A stretch of 7,528 nt of DNA, taken from positions 1 to 7,528 of the forward strand of contig CAIZGQ010000898.1 of NCBI GenBank assembly GCA_903932565.1, read 5' to 3'. The notes below the pieces were generated by a model. It was not told the DNA's origin. It did not search any database and saw only the letters and a program-made list of their open reading frames with translations. Below, piece by piece: positions 1 to 6,368 of the stretch; positions within the stretch are counted from its first letter, which is position 1; each line of letters begins with the position of its first letter. This stretch comes from an uncultured Hyphomicrobiales bacterium (lineage in GTDB: Bacteria > Pseudomonadota > Alphaproteobacteria > Rhizobiales > Beijerinckiaceae). The position numbers and the translations under genes are program-made.

Positions 1-1189
1 CGACTTTGCGTCCCATGCGCTCCGACAGCGCCTCGCTCAGAATGTCGTCACCTTCAATTGCATGGGACAGCAAAATCAGGCGAGGACTTGGTTTGTCAGC
101 ATAGAACTGTGCAAGGAAGGCTTCGAGCACCTCACCGGCTGACAGCGAGCGATCGGCGCGCGGAAAATAGGCGCGGTTGCCCCAGTTCTGATAGGTGCGA
201 AAGAAGACAACTTCGACACAGAATTGTCCCGCATCTTCGGTCAGCGCAAAGACGTCCGCTTCTTCAACCGTTCGCGGATTGATGCCCTGTTCGCCCTGAA
301 TGGCGGAGAGCGCCGCGATGCGGTCTCGCAGGCGCGCCGCACGTTCAAATTCAAGTTGTTCGGCAGCCCCATTCATCTCTTGTGCGAGTTGTTCGCGCAC
401 GGCGCGACTTTTGCCGGAGAGAAAATCGCGCGCTTCGTTGACCAGAACCGCATAATCTTCTGCTGGAATTTCGTTGGTGCAGGGGCCAGCGCAGCGCTTG
501 ATCTGCCACAGCAGACATGGCCGTGTGCGATTTTCAAAATAGGAATCCGTACACGAGCGCAGAAGAAAAGCTCGTTGCAGCGCATTCAATGTTCGATTGA
601 CCGCCCAGACCGAGGCGAACGGTCCAAAGTAATCACCCTTGCGATTGCGCGATCCGCGATGCTTTGTCAGCTGCGCGGCGGCATGATCGCCAGTGAGCAG
701 AATGTAGGGAAAGCTCTTGTCGTCCCGCATCAGCACATTGAAACGGGGCTTCATCTGCTTGATGTAATTGGTTTCAAGCAGTAGTGCTTCCGTCTCGGTC
801 TGGGTCGACACGAAAACCATCGTGGCCGTCAGCGAGATCATCCGGGCGATACGACTCGAATGGCCGTTGGGACGGGCGTAGCTGGCTATCCGGCGTTTGA
901 CGCTTTTTGCCTTGCCGACATAAAGCACCTCGCCGTTGTCGGCGATCATCCGGTAAACGCCGGGTCCGGACGGCGCGTGTTTCAGATAGCCGCGAATGAC
1001 CTCCGAGCCACGTCGAAGAGATTCCGTCGCAGCCGTGTCGAGGGCAAATTCAAGGGCCGGTTCGGCATCGTCGACGAGGAGAAAGTCATCGCCTTCGGCC
1101 TCGGACGTTTCAGCCAGGGTGCTCGCCGAGACATCCTCATCGTCGAGCTCGGTGCCGGGCGGCAGATCAGCAAAGGGGCGCTTGGACAT
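1..1189 (-). CDS. uvrC: UvrABC system protein C (excinuclease subunit C), 3'-truncated by window edge
   Basis: UvrC makes both incisions in nucleotide excision repair after UvrA/UvrB load on damaged DNA. I read 396 codons. An acidic, probably disordered leader (residues 1-65) precedes the GIY-YIG nuclease domain (about 66-152), with GVYR at 77-80, YVGKAKSVKRR at 90-100, and likely catalytic/metal residues Y90, R100, E139 and N151. Cysteines 213, 225, 233 and 237 have the spacing of the UvrC Fe-S cluster motif. A UVR (UvrB-binding) motif lies at about 253-290 (LEFERAARLRDRI). The C-terminal RNase H-like nuclease and HhH domains would lie beyond base 1. The ATG at 1189 follows an in-frame TAA at 1196-1198 and a GGGAG close upstream; this start includes the long leader. 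No LexA-type repeat was found just upstream. It lies 90 bp behind the helix-hairpin-helix gene on the same strand. Identification is very secure. Confidence 0.97.
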   Translation of the reverse strand, partial: MSKRPFADLPPGTELDDEDVSASTLAETSEAEGDDFLLVDDAEPALEFALDTAATESLRRGSEVIRGYLKHAPSGPGVYRMIADNGEVLYVGKAKSVKRRIASYARPNGHSSRIARMISLTATMVFVSTQTETEALLLETNYIKQMKPRFNVLMRDDKSFPYILLTGDHAAAQLTKHRGSRNRKGDYFGPFASVWAVNRTLNALQRAFLLRSCTDSYFENRTRPCLLWQIKRCAGPCTNEIPAEDYAVLVNEARDFLSGKSRAVREQLAQEMNGAAEQLEFERAARLRDRIAALSAIQGEQGINPRTVEEADVFALTEDAGQFCVEVVFFRTYQNWGNRAYFPRADRSLSAGEVLEAFLAQFYADKPSPRLILLSHAIEGDDILSEALSERMGRKV

Positions 1190-1208
1190 GCTCCCTTATC
1201 TAGGCGCA

Positions 1209-1234
1209 AAGGGCGGCTGCGAAAAGCCGCCCTT
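1209..1234 (-). terminator. Strong hairpin between the helix-hairpin-helix gene and uvrC
   Basis: A perfect 10-bp inverted repeat (AAGGGCGGCT / AGCCGCCCTT) closes a 6-nt loop. Read on the minus strand it sits 46 bp after the stop of the gene at 1280-1669 and 20 bp before the uvrC start. The tail after the stem (TGCGCC) is not a U-run, so it may be a weak terminator, an attenuator, or an mRNA-end stabilising or processing hairpin rather than a full stop. The structure is seen directly; its role is inferred. Confidence 0.5.
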
Positions 1235-1279
1235 CGATTTGTCCCCATCCATGTCCGGGGTGGAAAGGCCTGCGGAGAC

Positions 1280-1669
1280 TTACTTCTGCTTGGCGATAAT
1301 CTGGTCCTTGATGTCATCATAGACACCCTGCGGGACGATGTTCTTTTGAACGAGTTCGTCCTTGCCCTTGTAGGGGCGACCCTTGACGATGGCGGCGGCG
1401 CGTACGTCACCGACGCCCTTGAGCGCCTTGAGATCAGCCAGGGAGGCCGAGTTGATGTCGAGCAAGGCAGCCTTGGCAGCGGGGGCTGCAGCAGGCGCCG
1501 GGGCGGGCGTTGCGGTGGCAGGTTTAGCCGGTGCCGTCGCAGCGGGTGGCGGCGTCGCGGGCTTGGCCGGCGTGGACGTGGCCGGAGTCTGGGCAAAGGC
1601 GGGCAGGGCGAATGCCGCAGCAAGTGCCACAGCCGCGAGGGTGAAACGCGAGAAAGACGAACGGGACAT
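1280..1669 (-). CDS. Secreted ComEA-like helix-hairpin-helix DNA-binding protein
   Basis: This is a 129-residue protein with three parts. Residues 1-26 form a Sec signal peptide (basic start, Ala/Leu/Val core, cleavage after AFA). Residues 28-66 form a low-complexity Pro/Ala/Thr linker. Residues 69-129 form a helix-hairpin-helix domain starting LLDINSASLADLKALKGVG and ending in a short basic tail (IIAKQK). The GVG turn with AAAIVKGRPY matches the ComEA/HHH_3 family, which binds double-stranded DNA without sequence specificity. The exported form implies action in the periplasm or at the envelope, perhaps in DNA uptake or DNA retention; no other competence genes are visible. The ATG at 1669 has GGGAG seven bases upstream. 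A longer reading from 1744 would put 25 unlikely residues before the signal peptide. The protein is common in Rhizobiales, but its physiological role is not known to me. Confidence 0.9.
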   Translation of the reverse strand: MSRSSFSRFTLAAVALAAAFALPAFAQTPATSTPAKPATPPPAATAPAKPATATPAPAPAAAPAAKAALLDINSASLADLKALKGVGDVRAAAIVKGRPYKGKDELVQKNIVPQGVYDDIKDQIIAKQK

Positions 1670-1809
1670 GATGTGCTCCCAAAAAGCGTGCCTCGATGAC
1701 ACTTTTGGCAGTCTGCCCCGGTTTGCGCAGCTCTGACAAGTCAAGCGATTTGTAACCGCGCGCGCGGGTCCACGCGCTGCGATTTTGACGAGCTGGAATT
1801 TCTCGCGGC
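1670..1809 (-). promoter_or_regulatory. Spacer upstream of the helix-hairpin-helix gene, no clear promoter
   Basis: These 140 bases hold the ribosome binding site GGGAG (1676-1680) of the downstream gene. On the minus strand there is a TTGACTTGTCA stretch around 1732-1742 that could serve as a -35 element, but no convincing -10 lies at the right distance. A CG-alternating run lies at about 1757-1767. The spacer is long enough to contain a promoter, so the two small minus-strand genes need not be one transcript. Confidence 0.25.
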
Positions 1810-2064
1810 TTAACTGCGGCGATACATCGCGCTGGCATCAGCATGGTGTGCATGGGCGTGTACCATGGCGCCTGTCTGAACCGGCGGGCTGATTAGTCCA
1901 AAATTTGTCGCCGCGACCACAAGTGCCGATGCGATGAGCACAATCAGCATCAGCCCGAGTGACATGGTGAGCTGACGTTGTGCATTTTGCGAGGGCGTTG
2001 GCCGTTGGGGAGGAAGATCCCAACGCGGCTCATAATTAGGTTCGAAACGGTCGCTGCGAAACAT
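1810..2064 (-). CDS. Small single-pass membrane protein with C-terminal His cluster, unknown function
   Basis: I do not recognise this 84-residue protein. The N-terminal third (1-33) is polar, with several Arg, Pro and Gln residues. Residues 34-58 form one strongly hydrophobic segment (SLGLMLIVLIASALVVAA), best read as a transmembrane helix. The last 26 residues include a histidine-rich stretch (HAHAHHAD, about 69-76). The positive-inside rule puts the Arg-containing N terminus in the cytoplasm and the His-rich tail outside. The start is chosen because GAGGAG lies about seven bases before the ATG at 2064, a near-ideal ribosome binding site. An ATG at 2154 in the same frame lacks this. It is encoded 140 bp upstream of the helix-hairpin-helix gene, same strand. 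The His cluster could bind metal, but nothing else supports that. Confidence 0.65.
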   Translation of the reverse strand: MFRSDRFEPNYEPRWDLPPQRPTPSQNAQRQLTMSLGLMLIVLIASALVVAATNFGLISPPVQTGAMVHAHAHHADASAMYRRS

Positions 2065-2352
2065 CGGCGTGCTCCTCGCTGAAGGCCGGATTGGGATCGG
2101 GCCGTGACCTAAAGGTAGTTGCCTTCCATAACGTGCTGCAGTGCGGCATCGCACATGCCCAAGCTGTCCAGCAAAAGCCGCGCCGTTTCCGTTCCAAGCG
2201 ACTTAAAAACAATGGTGCGTCTAAAAAAGTTGCCCTTCGCACGTGCCACGCCTATGGTCCGCGCCGCTTGCAGGTCAGGGAATTGACCAGCAGCTTGGCG
2301 GATGACCGCCCTGAGCCACCCCAATGCCTATTCAAAGTTCTGGAGCCGAGAC
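2065..2352. promoter_or_regulatory. Divergent intergenic region
   Basis: This is the point where the minus-strand arm (small membrane protein, helix-hairpin-helix protein, uvrC) and the plus-strand arm (aminotransferase onward) diverge, so promoters for both must lie here. It includes the GAGGAG ribosome binding site of the minus-strand gene (about 2072-2077) and the GGAG site of the aminotransferase (2342-2345). An A/T-richer patch lies at about 2195-2235. I could not pick a -35/-10 pair with confidence on either strand. Confidence 0.4.
2109..2324 (-). CDS. Doubtful small ORF in the divergent spacer
   Basis: This reading frame gives up to 71 residues and ends 44 bp before the start of the small membrane protein gene. 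The C-terminal part (ETARLLLDSLGMCDAALQHV) looks like a plausible amphipathic helix and has G/C-rich third codon positions. The first half has mixed third positions and looks less like coding DNA. No ribosome binding site is apparent before the ATG at 2324, and an internal GTG start is possible. The region must also hold the promoters for both arms, so this may be chance. I list it because it is the only candidate gene in the spacer. Confidence 0.25.
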   Translation of the reverse strand: MGWLRAVIRQAAGQFPDLQAARTIGVARAKGNFFRRTIVFKSLGTETARLLLDSLGMCDAALQHVMEGNYL

Positions 2353-3555
2353 ATGGCCTTTATTGCTGACGTGATCCTGGGCGTGAAGCCTTCCGCAACC
2401 ATGGTTGCGACTCAGAAGGCTCGGGATCTGAAAGCCCAGGGTCGTGACATCATTTCCCTGTCCGTCGGCGAGCCTGATTTCGATACCCCGGACCACATCA
2501 AGGAAGCCGGTATCGCCGCCATCCGCCGTGGGGAGACCAAGTACCCGCCGGTGCTGGGCATTCCTGCGCTGCGCGAAGCCATTGCCGCCAAGTTCAAGCG
2601 CGAGAATGGAATTTCTTACAAGGCATCCGATACGATTGTTGGCACGGGCGCCAAGCAGATCCTGTTCAACGCGTTCATGGCGACGATGAACCCCGGCGAT
2701 GAGGTGATCATCCCGGCACCCTATTGGGTCAGCTACCCGGACATGGTGCAGCTTTGCGGTGGCAAGCCGGTCATCGTCGGCACCACGTTGAAGGGCGGCT
2801 TCAAGCTGCAGGCGGAGGATCTTGAGCGCGCTATCACGCCCAAGACCAAGTGGCTGGTGCTGAACTCGCCGTCAAACCCGTCGGGCGCTGCCTACACGGC
2901 AGCTGAATTGAAGTCCCTGACGGATGTGCTGGTGAAGCATCCGCATGTCTGGCTGCTGACCGACGACATGTACGAGCATCTCGTTTACGGCGACTTTGTC
3001 TTCACGACGCCCCTGCAGGTGGAGCCGAGCCTTTATGATCGCACGTTGACCTTGAACGGCGTGTCGAAGGCCTATGCCATGACCGGCTGGCGTATTGGTT
3101 ATGCCGCGGGCCCTGCGGTGCTCATCAAGGCCATGGATATGCTGCAGGGCCAGCAGACGTCGGGGGCGACCACGATTGCGCAGTTTGCAGCCGTCGAGGC
3201 CCTGAACGGATCGCAGGATCATTTGCCGGTGTTCCGCAAGGCCTTTCAGGAGCGTCGCGATCTTGTGGTCTCAATGCTCAACCAGGCAAAATACCTGCAG
3301 TGCCCGATGCCGGAAGGCGCGTTCTACGTCTACCCGTCCTGCGCAGACGCCATCGGCAAGACGACACAGGATGGCAAGGTGATCCACACCGACGAAGATT
3401 TTATTTCCGGCCTGCTGGAGCAGGAAGGTGTCGCGGTCGTGCACGGATCGGCGTTCGGTCAGGGGCCGAACTTCCGCATTTCCTACGCGACAAGCACGAA
3501 GGTGCTGGAAGATGCGTGCTCACGCATCCAGCGGTTTACGGCGAGCTTGGTGTGA
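2353..3555 (+). CDS. aatA: Class I/II (subgroup Ib) aspartate aminotransferase, possibly also prephenate aminotransferase
   Basis: This 400-residue PLP enzyme is full length for subgroup Ib. It transfers the amino group between aspartate/glutamate and their 2-oxoacids in the cytoplasm. Visible motifs are GEPDFDTP (39-46), the substrate/PLP-contacting PAPYW with W125, NSPSNPSG with N175, DDMYE with D204 and Y207, the Schiff-base lysine K239 in NGVSKAYAMTGWRIGY, and the carboxylate-binding R375 in FRISYAT. Some alphaproteobacterial subgroup-Ib enzymes also transaminate prephenate to arogenate, a route to Tyr/Phe; the sequence alone does not settle this. The ATG at 2353 has GGAG seven bases upstream. 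An upstream ATG at 2302 would add 17 residues not expected for the family. It is followed by a 196-bp gap, so it is probably its own transcription unit. Confidence 0.95.
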   Translation: MAFIADVILGVKPSATMVATQKARDLKAQGRDIISLSVGEPDFDTPDHIKEAGIAAIRRGETKYPPVLGIPALREAIAAKFKRENGISYKASDTIVGTGAKQILFNAFMATMNPGDEVIIPAPYWVSYPDMVQLCGGKPVIVGTTLKGGFKLQAEDLERAITPKTKWLVLNSPSNPSGAAYTAAELKSLTDVLVKHPHVWLLTDDMYEHLVYGDFVFTTPLQVEPSLYDRTLTLNGVSKAYAMTGWRIGYAAGPAVLIKAMDMLQGQQTSGATTIAQFAAVEALNGSQDHLPVFRKAFQERRDLVVSMLNQAKYLQCPMPEGAFYVYPSCADAIGKTTQDGKVIHTDEDFISGLLEQEGVAVVHGSAFGQGPNFRISYATSTKVLEDACSRIQRFTASLV

Positions 3556-3751
3556 TAGCGGCGCATTCAAACCGTGGGGGGCCCCTTGCGCCCCTCACAG
3601 CACAATTCCTTGCCTTTGGGCCGCCTCTCGGCTATCTCAGTCGTCTTCCCGTCATGGATGATGAATTTGAGGCTTCGCCTCGGCCGGGCCGGCGCGGGAG
3701 CCATCGCGCCTGTTGGTCTGCCGCCGGAGCGCCTCGACAAGGAGACGACTT
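3556..3751 (+). promoter_or_regulatory. Spacer and likely leader upstream of trcR
   Basis: Just after the aminotransferase stop there is a G/C block with GGGGGGCCCC but no U-run, so no clear intrinsic terminator. A possible sigma-70 promoter is TTGCCT (3610-3615), 17 bases, then TATCTC (3633-3638). It would give a leader of about 100 nt. That leader includes a small GAGGC-TTC-GCCTC hairpin (3669-3681) and the AAGGAG ribosome binding site (3739-3744). No TTAA-N7-TTAA CtrA box and no GANTC methylation site were seen in this stretch. The promoter is a weak call. Confidence 0.3.
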
Positions 3752-4459
3752 ATGAGCAATGCCCCGCTGATGCCCAAGGCGACGGCCGTGTGGCTGGTGG
3801 AAAACACCTCACTCACGTTCGATCAGATCGCTGACTTCTGCAAACTTCATCCGCTTGAGGTGAAGGGCATTGCCGACGGCGAAGTGGCGGCCGGTATCAA
3901 GGGGCATGATCCGATCACCTCCGGCCAGCTGACCCGCGAAGAGATTGCCAAGGGCGAAGGCGCGAACGCCTATCGGCTCAACCTCGCAGTCTCAAAAGTG
4001 CGTTTGCCGGAAGTCAAAAAGAGCCGTGGCCCGCGCTACACGCCGCTGTCGCGCCGTCAGGATCGCCCCAACGCAATCCTTTGGCTATTGCGCAACCATC
4101 CTGAATTGAAGGACGCGCAGATCATGCGTCTGGTGGGCACCACAAAGACGACGCTGCAGGCGATCCGTGAGCGCACCCACTGGAATTCAGCCTCCTTGCA
4201 GCCGCTCGATCCGGTGACGCTGGGCCTCTGCTCGCAGATCGACCTCGATGTCGAGGTCAATCGCGCTGCCAAGGAGCGTCCGCATCAGGTTCTGCCCGAT
4301 CAGGGCGCGATGCTGGTTCCAGCAGAAATCACGACAGCCCCGGGTCCGTCTTCGCGTGAGGATGTGTTTGGGTCTGCTGCGCCGAAGGCGGCCGAGCACG
4401 AAAAGCTTGATGTGGAGTCAGTCTTCGCCAAGCTGAAGGACCTCAGCGTCAAGGAATAG
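3752..4459 (+). CDS. trcR: Cell-cycle transcriptional regulator TrcR (DUF1013 family)
   Basis: A 235-residue protein of the DUF1013/TrcR family, which is conserved across alphaproteobacteria and associated with cell-cycle transcription. Two helix-turn-helix-like segments are visible. One is at about residues 10-45 (AVWLVENTSLTFDQIADFC), the other at about 106-145 (NAILWLLRNHPELKDAQI, then TKTTLQAIRERTHW). A basic linker (88-105) joins them. A conserved-looking block (PLDPVTLGLCSQIDLDVEV, 151-169) follows. The tail, about 180-235, is low in recognisable structure and ends in a short amphipathic helix (DVESVFAKLKDL). The ATG at 3752 is chosen because AAGGAG lies seven bases upstream and the family begins with this short Ser/Pro/Ala stretch. 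An intrinsic terminator lies 45 bp behind the stop. The family assignment is firm. The direct DNA targets are not readable from the sequence. Confidence 0.92.
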   Translation: MSNAPLMPKATAVWLVENTSLTFDQIADFCKLHPLEVKGIADGEVAAGIKGHDPITSGQLTREEIAKGEGANAYRLNLAVSKVRLPEVKKSRGPRYTPLSRRQDRPNAILWLLRNHPELKDAQIMRLVGTTKTTLQAIRERTHWNSASLQPLDPVTLGLCSQIDLDVEVNRAAKERPHQVLPDQGAMLVPAEITTAPGPSSREDVFGSAAPKAAEHEKLDVESVFAKLKDLSVKE

Positions 4460-4503
4460 GCCTCCATCAGCTGAGATGTTGACGAAGGCACACATCTGAT
4501 TGG

Positions 4504-4546
4504 TCCCCGGCGCATGTTGTGATGCGCTGGGGATCGTTTGTTTTCG
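4504..4546 (+). terminator. Intrinsic terminator after trcR
   Basis: A 12-bp stem (TCCCCGGCGCAT at 4504-4515 with ATGCGCTGGGGA at 4522-4533, one G-U pair) closes a 6-nt loop. It is followed by a T-rich tail (TCGTTTGTTTTC). This is a textbook rho-independent terminator for trcR. It lies 33 bp upstream of crcB, so transcription of crcB must read through it or start in the short stretch after it. Confidence 0.8.
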
Positions 4547-4566
4547 GCAGGCACGACGAGCGATCC

Positions 4567-4947
4567 ATGTACGCAACTCTCATTGTTTTTCTGGGCGCGG
4601 GTCTTGGTGGCGCGTTACGGCACGGCGTGAACGTGACCTGCGGACGTTATTGCGGAATCGAGTTTCCGATCGCGACCATTATCATCAACATCGTTGGCTG
4701 TTTTTCCATGGGTCTGATCGCGGGCTGGTTCGCCTTTCGCTCCGGTGGCGGCCAGCAAAACCTGCGGTTGTTCCTGACCACGGGTATCCTTGGTGGGTTC
4801 ACCACCTTCTCGGCCTTCTCGCTCGACACGGCACTGCTGTGGGAGCGCGGGCAGGGGTCTGGCGCCGCAATCTATGTGATTGCGTCGGTCGTCCTGTCGA
4901 TAGCCGCATGTTTTGCAGGGCTTGCCCTGATCCGGAGTACATCTTGA
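4567..4947 (+). CDS. crcB: Fluoride ion channel CrcB/Fluc
   Basis: A 126-residue, four-helix membrane protein of normal family length. CrcB/Fluc works as an inner-membrane dual-topology dimer that lets fluoride leak out and protects enzymes such as enolase. Diagnostic features are the GALRHG segment (15-20), the pore-lining asparagine N41 in IINIVGCF, and the GGFTTFSAFSLD block (76-87). That block holds the central sodium-site loop and phenylalanines F81 and F84 of the fluoride-coordinating 'Phe box'. The start at 4567 is preferred although its ribosome binding site is weak (GAG about ten bases upstream). The ATG at 4519 would lie in the loop of the trcR terminator and add a non-family leader. 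The gene overlaps the next one by four bases. No fluoride riboswitch was recognised upstream. Confidence 0.93.
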   Translation: MYATLIVFLGAGLGGALRHGVNVTCGRYCGIEFPIATIIINIVGCFSMGLIAGWFAFRSGGGQQNLRLFLTTGILGGFTTFSAFSLDTALLWERGQGSGAAIYVIASVVLSIAACFAGLALIRSTS

Positions 4948-6275
4948 GCAGCAGGCCTCCCCAATTCAAGCGCCCGGGTGCGCGCAGCCAGACTGCCGAG
5001 GCGGCCGCTGGCAAATCTGCTGGTGGAACATCTGCTGCCGGCAAACCGGTTCGCAAAGCGCCGGGAAAATCAGGGTCCAAATCGTTCGCAAAGCCCTATG
5101 AAGAGCCGTTCGTTTACAAAGAGCGGCCCAAGCGCACGACGGAAAAGCCGACGAAAAAGCCGATCACGCAGGACCCTGCTGCGGCTGAAGCGGCCCTGCA
5201 TGTTCAAACGCTGAGCGTTACGGAAGATGAAGGCGGCATGCGGCTGGATCGTTGGTTCAAGCGCCGCTTTCCCGCACTTCCTTTGTCGCATCTCGCCAAG
5301 CTCGTGCGCACCGGTCAGGTGCGGGTTGAGGGTGGACGTGTTGAGACGGCCTCGCGCGTGGAGACCGGACAAAGCGTGCACGTGCCACCGCTCAAACTCG
5401 ATGCACCGATTGCGAGCCCTGCCGTGCGGCGTCCCGGCGAAATCGAAGCCGATCAGCGCACCATCCGCGACATGATCCTGTTTGAAGACAAGCATGTCAT
5501 GGTGCTCAACAAGCCGCACGGGTTGGCGGTGCAGGGCGGCTCTGGCACCACACGTCATATCGACGGCATGCTGGGTGCGTTCGCCAACGAGAAAGGCGAG
5601 CGGCCCGTGCTGGTGCATCGCCTGGATCGCGATACGTCGGGCGTGTTGCTCATCGCCAAGACCCGCAAGATGGCGGCGGATCTTGGGGAGATCTTTCGCT
5701 CGCGTCAGGCCCGCAAGATTTATTGGGCTGTGGTTGAGGGCGTGCCAAAGCCCCCGCAAGGTCGCATCTCGTTGTTTCTTGCAAAAGGCCCAGGGATGGG
5801 TGACGAGCGCTCCGAGCGTCGCGATGGCGAGCGCCCACAATCCCAGCGCCGTGATCCGGAAAAAATGCGCATCGCCAAGCATGGCGAGGAAGATGCCCAG
5901 CATTCAGTGACGTTTTACGCCACCGTCGACAAAGTGTCGCCGCGTCTTGCCTGGTTGTCGATGCGCCCGATCACCGGTCGCACGCACCAGCTGCGCGCCC
6001 ATGCTGAAGCCATCGGGCATCCGATGATTGGCGACCCCAAATACATGGGCAACAAGGCGGCGAATGATCCGCGCGTCACGGATCCGTTGCGCAACATTCC
6101 GGCTGGCGTCGAGCACAAATTGCACCTGCTGGCGCGCCGTCTTGTGCTGCCGCATCCGCGCGGCGGAACGATTGATGTGACAGCGCCCTTGCCGCCGCAC
6201 ATGAAGCAGACATTTGACCTGTTCGGTTTCGATGTGAAGCAATATGATCCCATTGAGGATGCACCGGACGAATGA
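4944..6275 (+). CDS. rluC: RluA-family (RluC/RluD-type) 23S rRNA pseudouridine synthase with basic N-terminal extension
   Basis: A 443-residue enzyme that isomerises uridines in 23S rRNA to pseudouridine. Residues 1-85 form a Lys/Ala/Pro-rich, probably disordered basic extension. An S4 RNA-binding domain spans about 92-148 (RLDRWFKRRFP, then LVRTGQVRVEGGRV). The catalytic domain runs from about 178 (ILFEDKHVMVLNKPHGLAVQ) to 425, with catalytic aspartate D228 in HRLDRDTSG, the family's RPITGRTHQLRAHAEAIGHP block (341-360), and the IGDPKYMG segment. A highly charged insert (about 286-306, DERSERRDGERPQSQRRDP) interrupts the catalytic domain. The start is TTG at 4944, overlapping the crcB stop as TTGA, with GGAG six bases upstream. 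Upstream in-frame codons translate crcB in the wrong frame. Known family members are RluC (sites 955/2504/2580) and RluD. The choice of rluC rests on domain layout and the crcB neighbour, not on a decisive residue. Confidence 0.9.
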   Translation: MSSRPPQFKRPGARSQTAEAAAGKSAGGTSAAGKPVRKAPGKSGSKSFAKPYEEPFVYKERPKRTTEKPTKKPITQDPAAAEAALHVQTLSVTEDEGGMRLDRWFKRRFPALPLSHLAKLVRTGQVRVEGGRVETASRVETGQSVHVPPLKLDAPIASPAVRRPGEIEADQRTIRDMILFEDKHVMVLNKPHGLAVQGGSGTTRHIDGMLGAFANEKGERPVLVHRLDRDTSGVLLIAKTRKMAADLGEIFRSRQARKIYWAVVEGVPKPPQGRISLFLAKGPGMGDERSERRDGERPQSQRRDPEKMRIAKHGEEDAQHSVTFYATVDKVSPRLAWLSMRPITGRTHQLRAHAEAIGHPMIGDPKYMGNKAANDPRVTDPLRNIPAGVEHKLHLLARRLVLPHPRGGTIDVTAPLPPHMKQTFDLFGFDVKQYDPIEDAPDE

Positions 6276-6305
6276 TCCGGGCGTCCTTGATAGCAAGTTT
6301 TTGAT

Positions 6306-6335
6306 TTGGCTGATGCAGGGGCCAACGCATTTTAT
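6306..6335 (+). promoter_or_regulatory. Possible promoter of the first CMD-family gene
   Basis: TTGGCT (6306-6311) and TTTTAT (6330-6335) are separated by 18 bases in the A/T-rich 93-bp gap between the pseudouridine synthase and the CMD gene. The match is approximate. The gap contains no convincing terminator, only short CCGGA/TCCGG arms around the stop codon, so read-through from upstream is also possible. Confidence 0.3.
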
Positions 6336-6368
6336 GTTCGACCTGCGAATTAAAAATATGGAGGAAAC

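Noticed and set aside
1338..1352. GTTC/GAAC palindrome as a LexA-type SOS box
   Set aside because: It lies inside the helix-hairpin-helix coding region and the spacing does not fit the alphaproteobacterial GTTC-N7-GTTC operator.
860..1699. Long plus-strand open frame opposite uvrC and the helix-hairpin-helix gene
   Set aside because: Its product is Gly/Arg/Ser-rich low complexity without a recognisable domain, and both minus-strand genes beneath it are well supported.
3556..3751. CtrA binding box or GANTC methylation site controlling trcR
   Set aside because: No TTAA-N7-TTAA and no GANTC was found in this spacer.
4460..4566. Fluoride riboswitch upstream of crcB
   Set aside because: I looked for the conserved GGNGATG opening and the distal GATGG element with pseudoknot pairing and could not place them; the visible hairpin is an intrinsic terminator.
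4500..4943. Upstream extension of the pseudouridine synthase frame to a 591-residue fusion
   Set aside because: These codons read through the trcR terminator and crcB in the wrong frame; TTG at 4944 has a proper ribosome binding site.
5070..5903. 277-residue minus-strand open frame inside the pseudouridine synthase gene
   Set aside because: It is antisense to the S4 and catalytic domains of a clear gene and shows no domain or ribosome binding site of its own.
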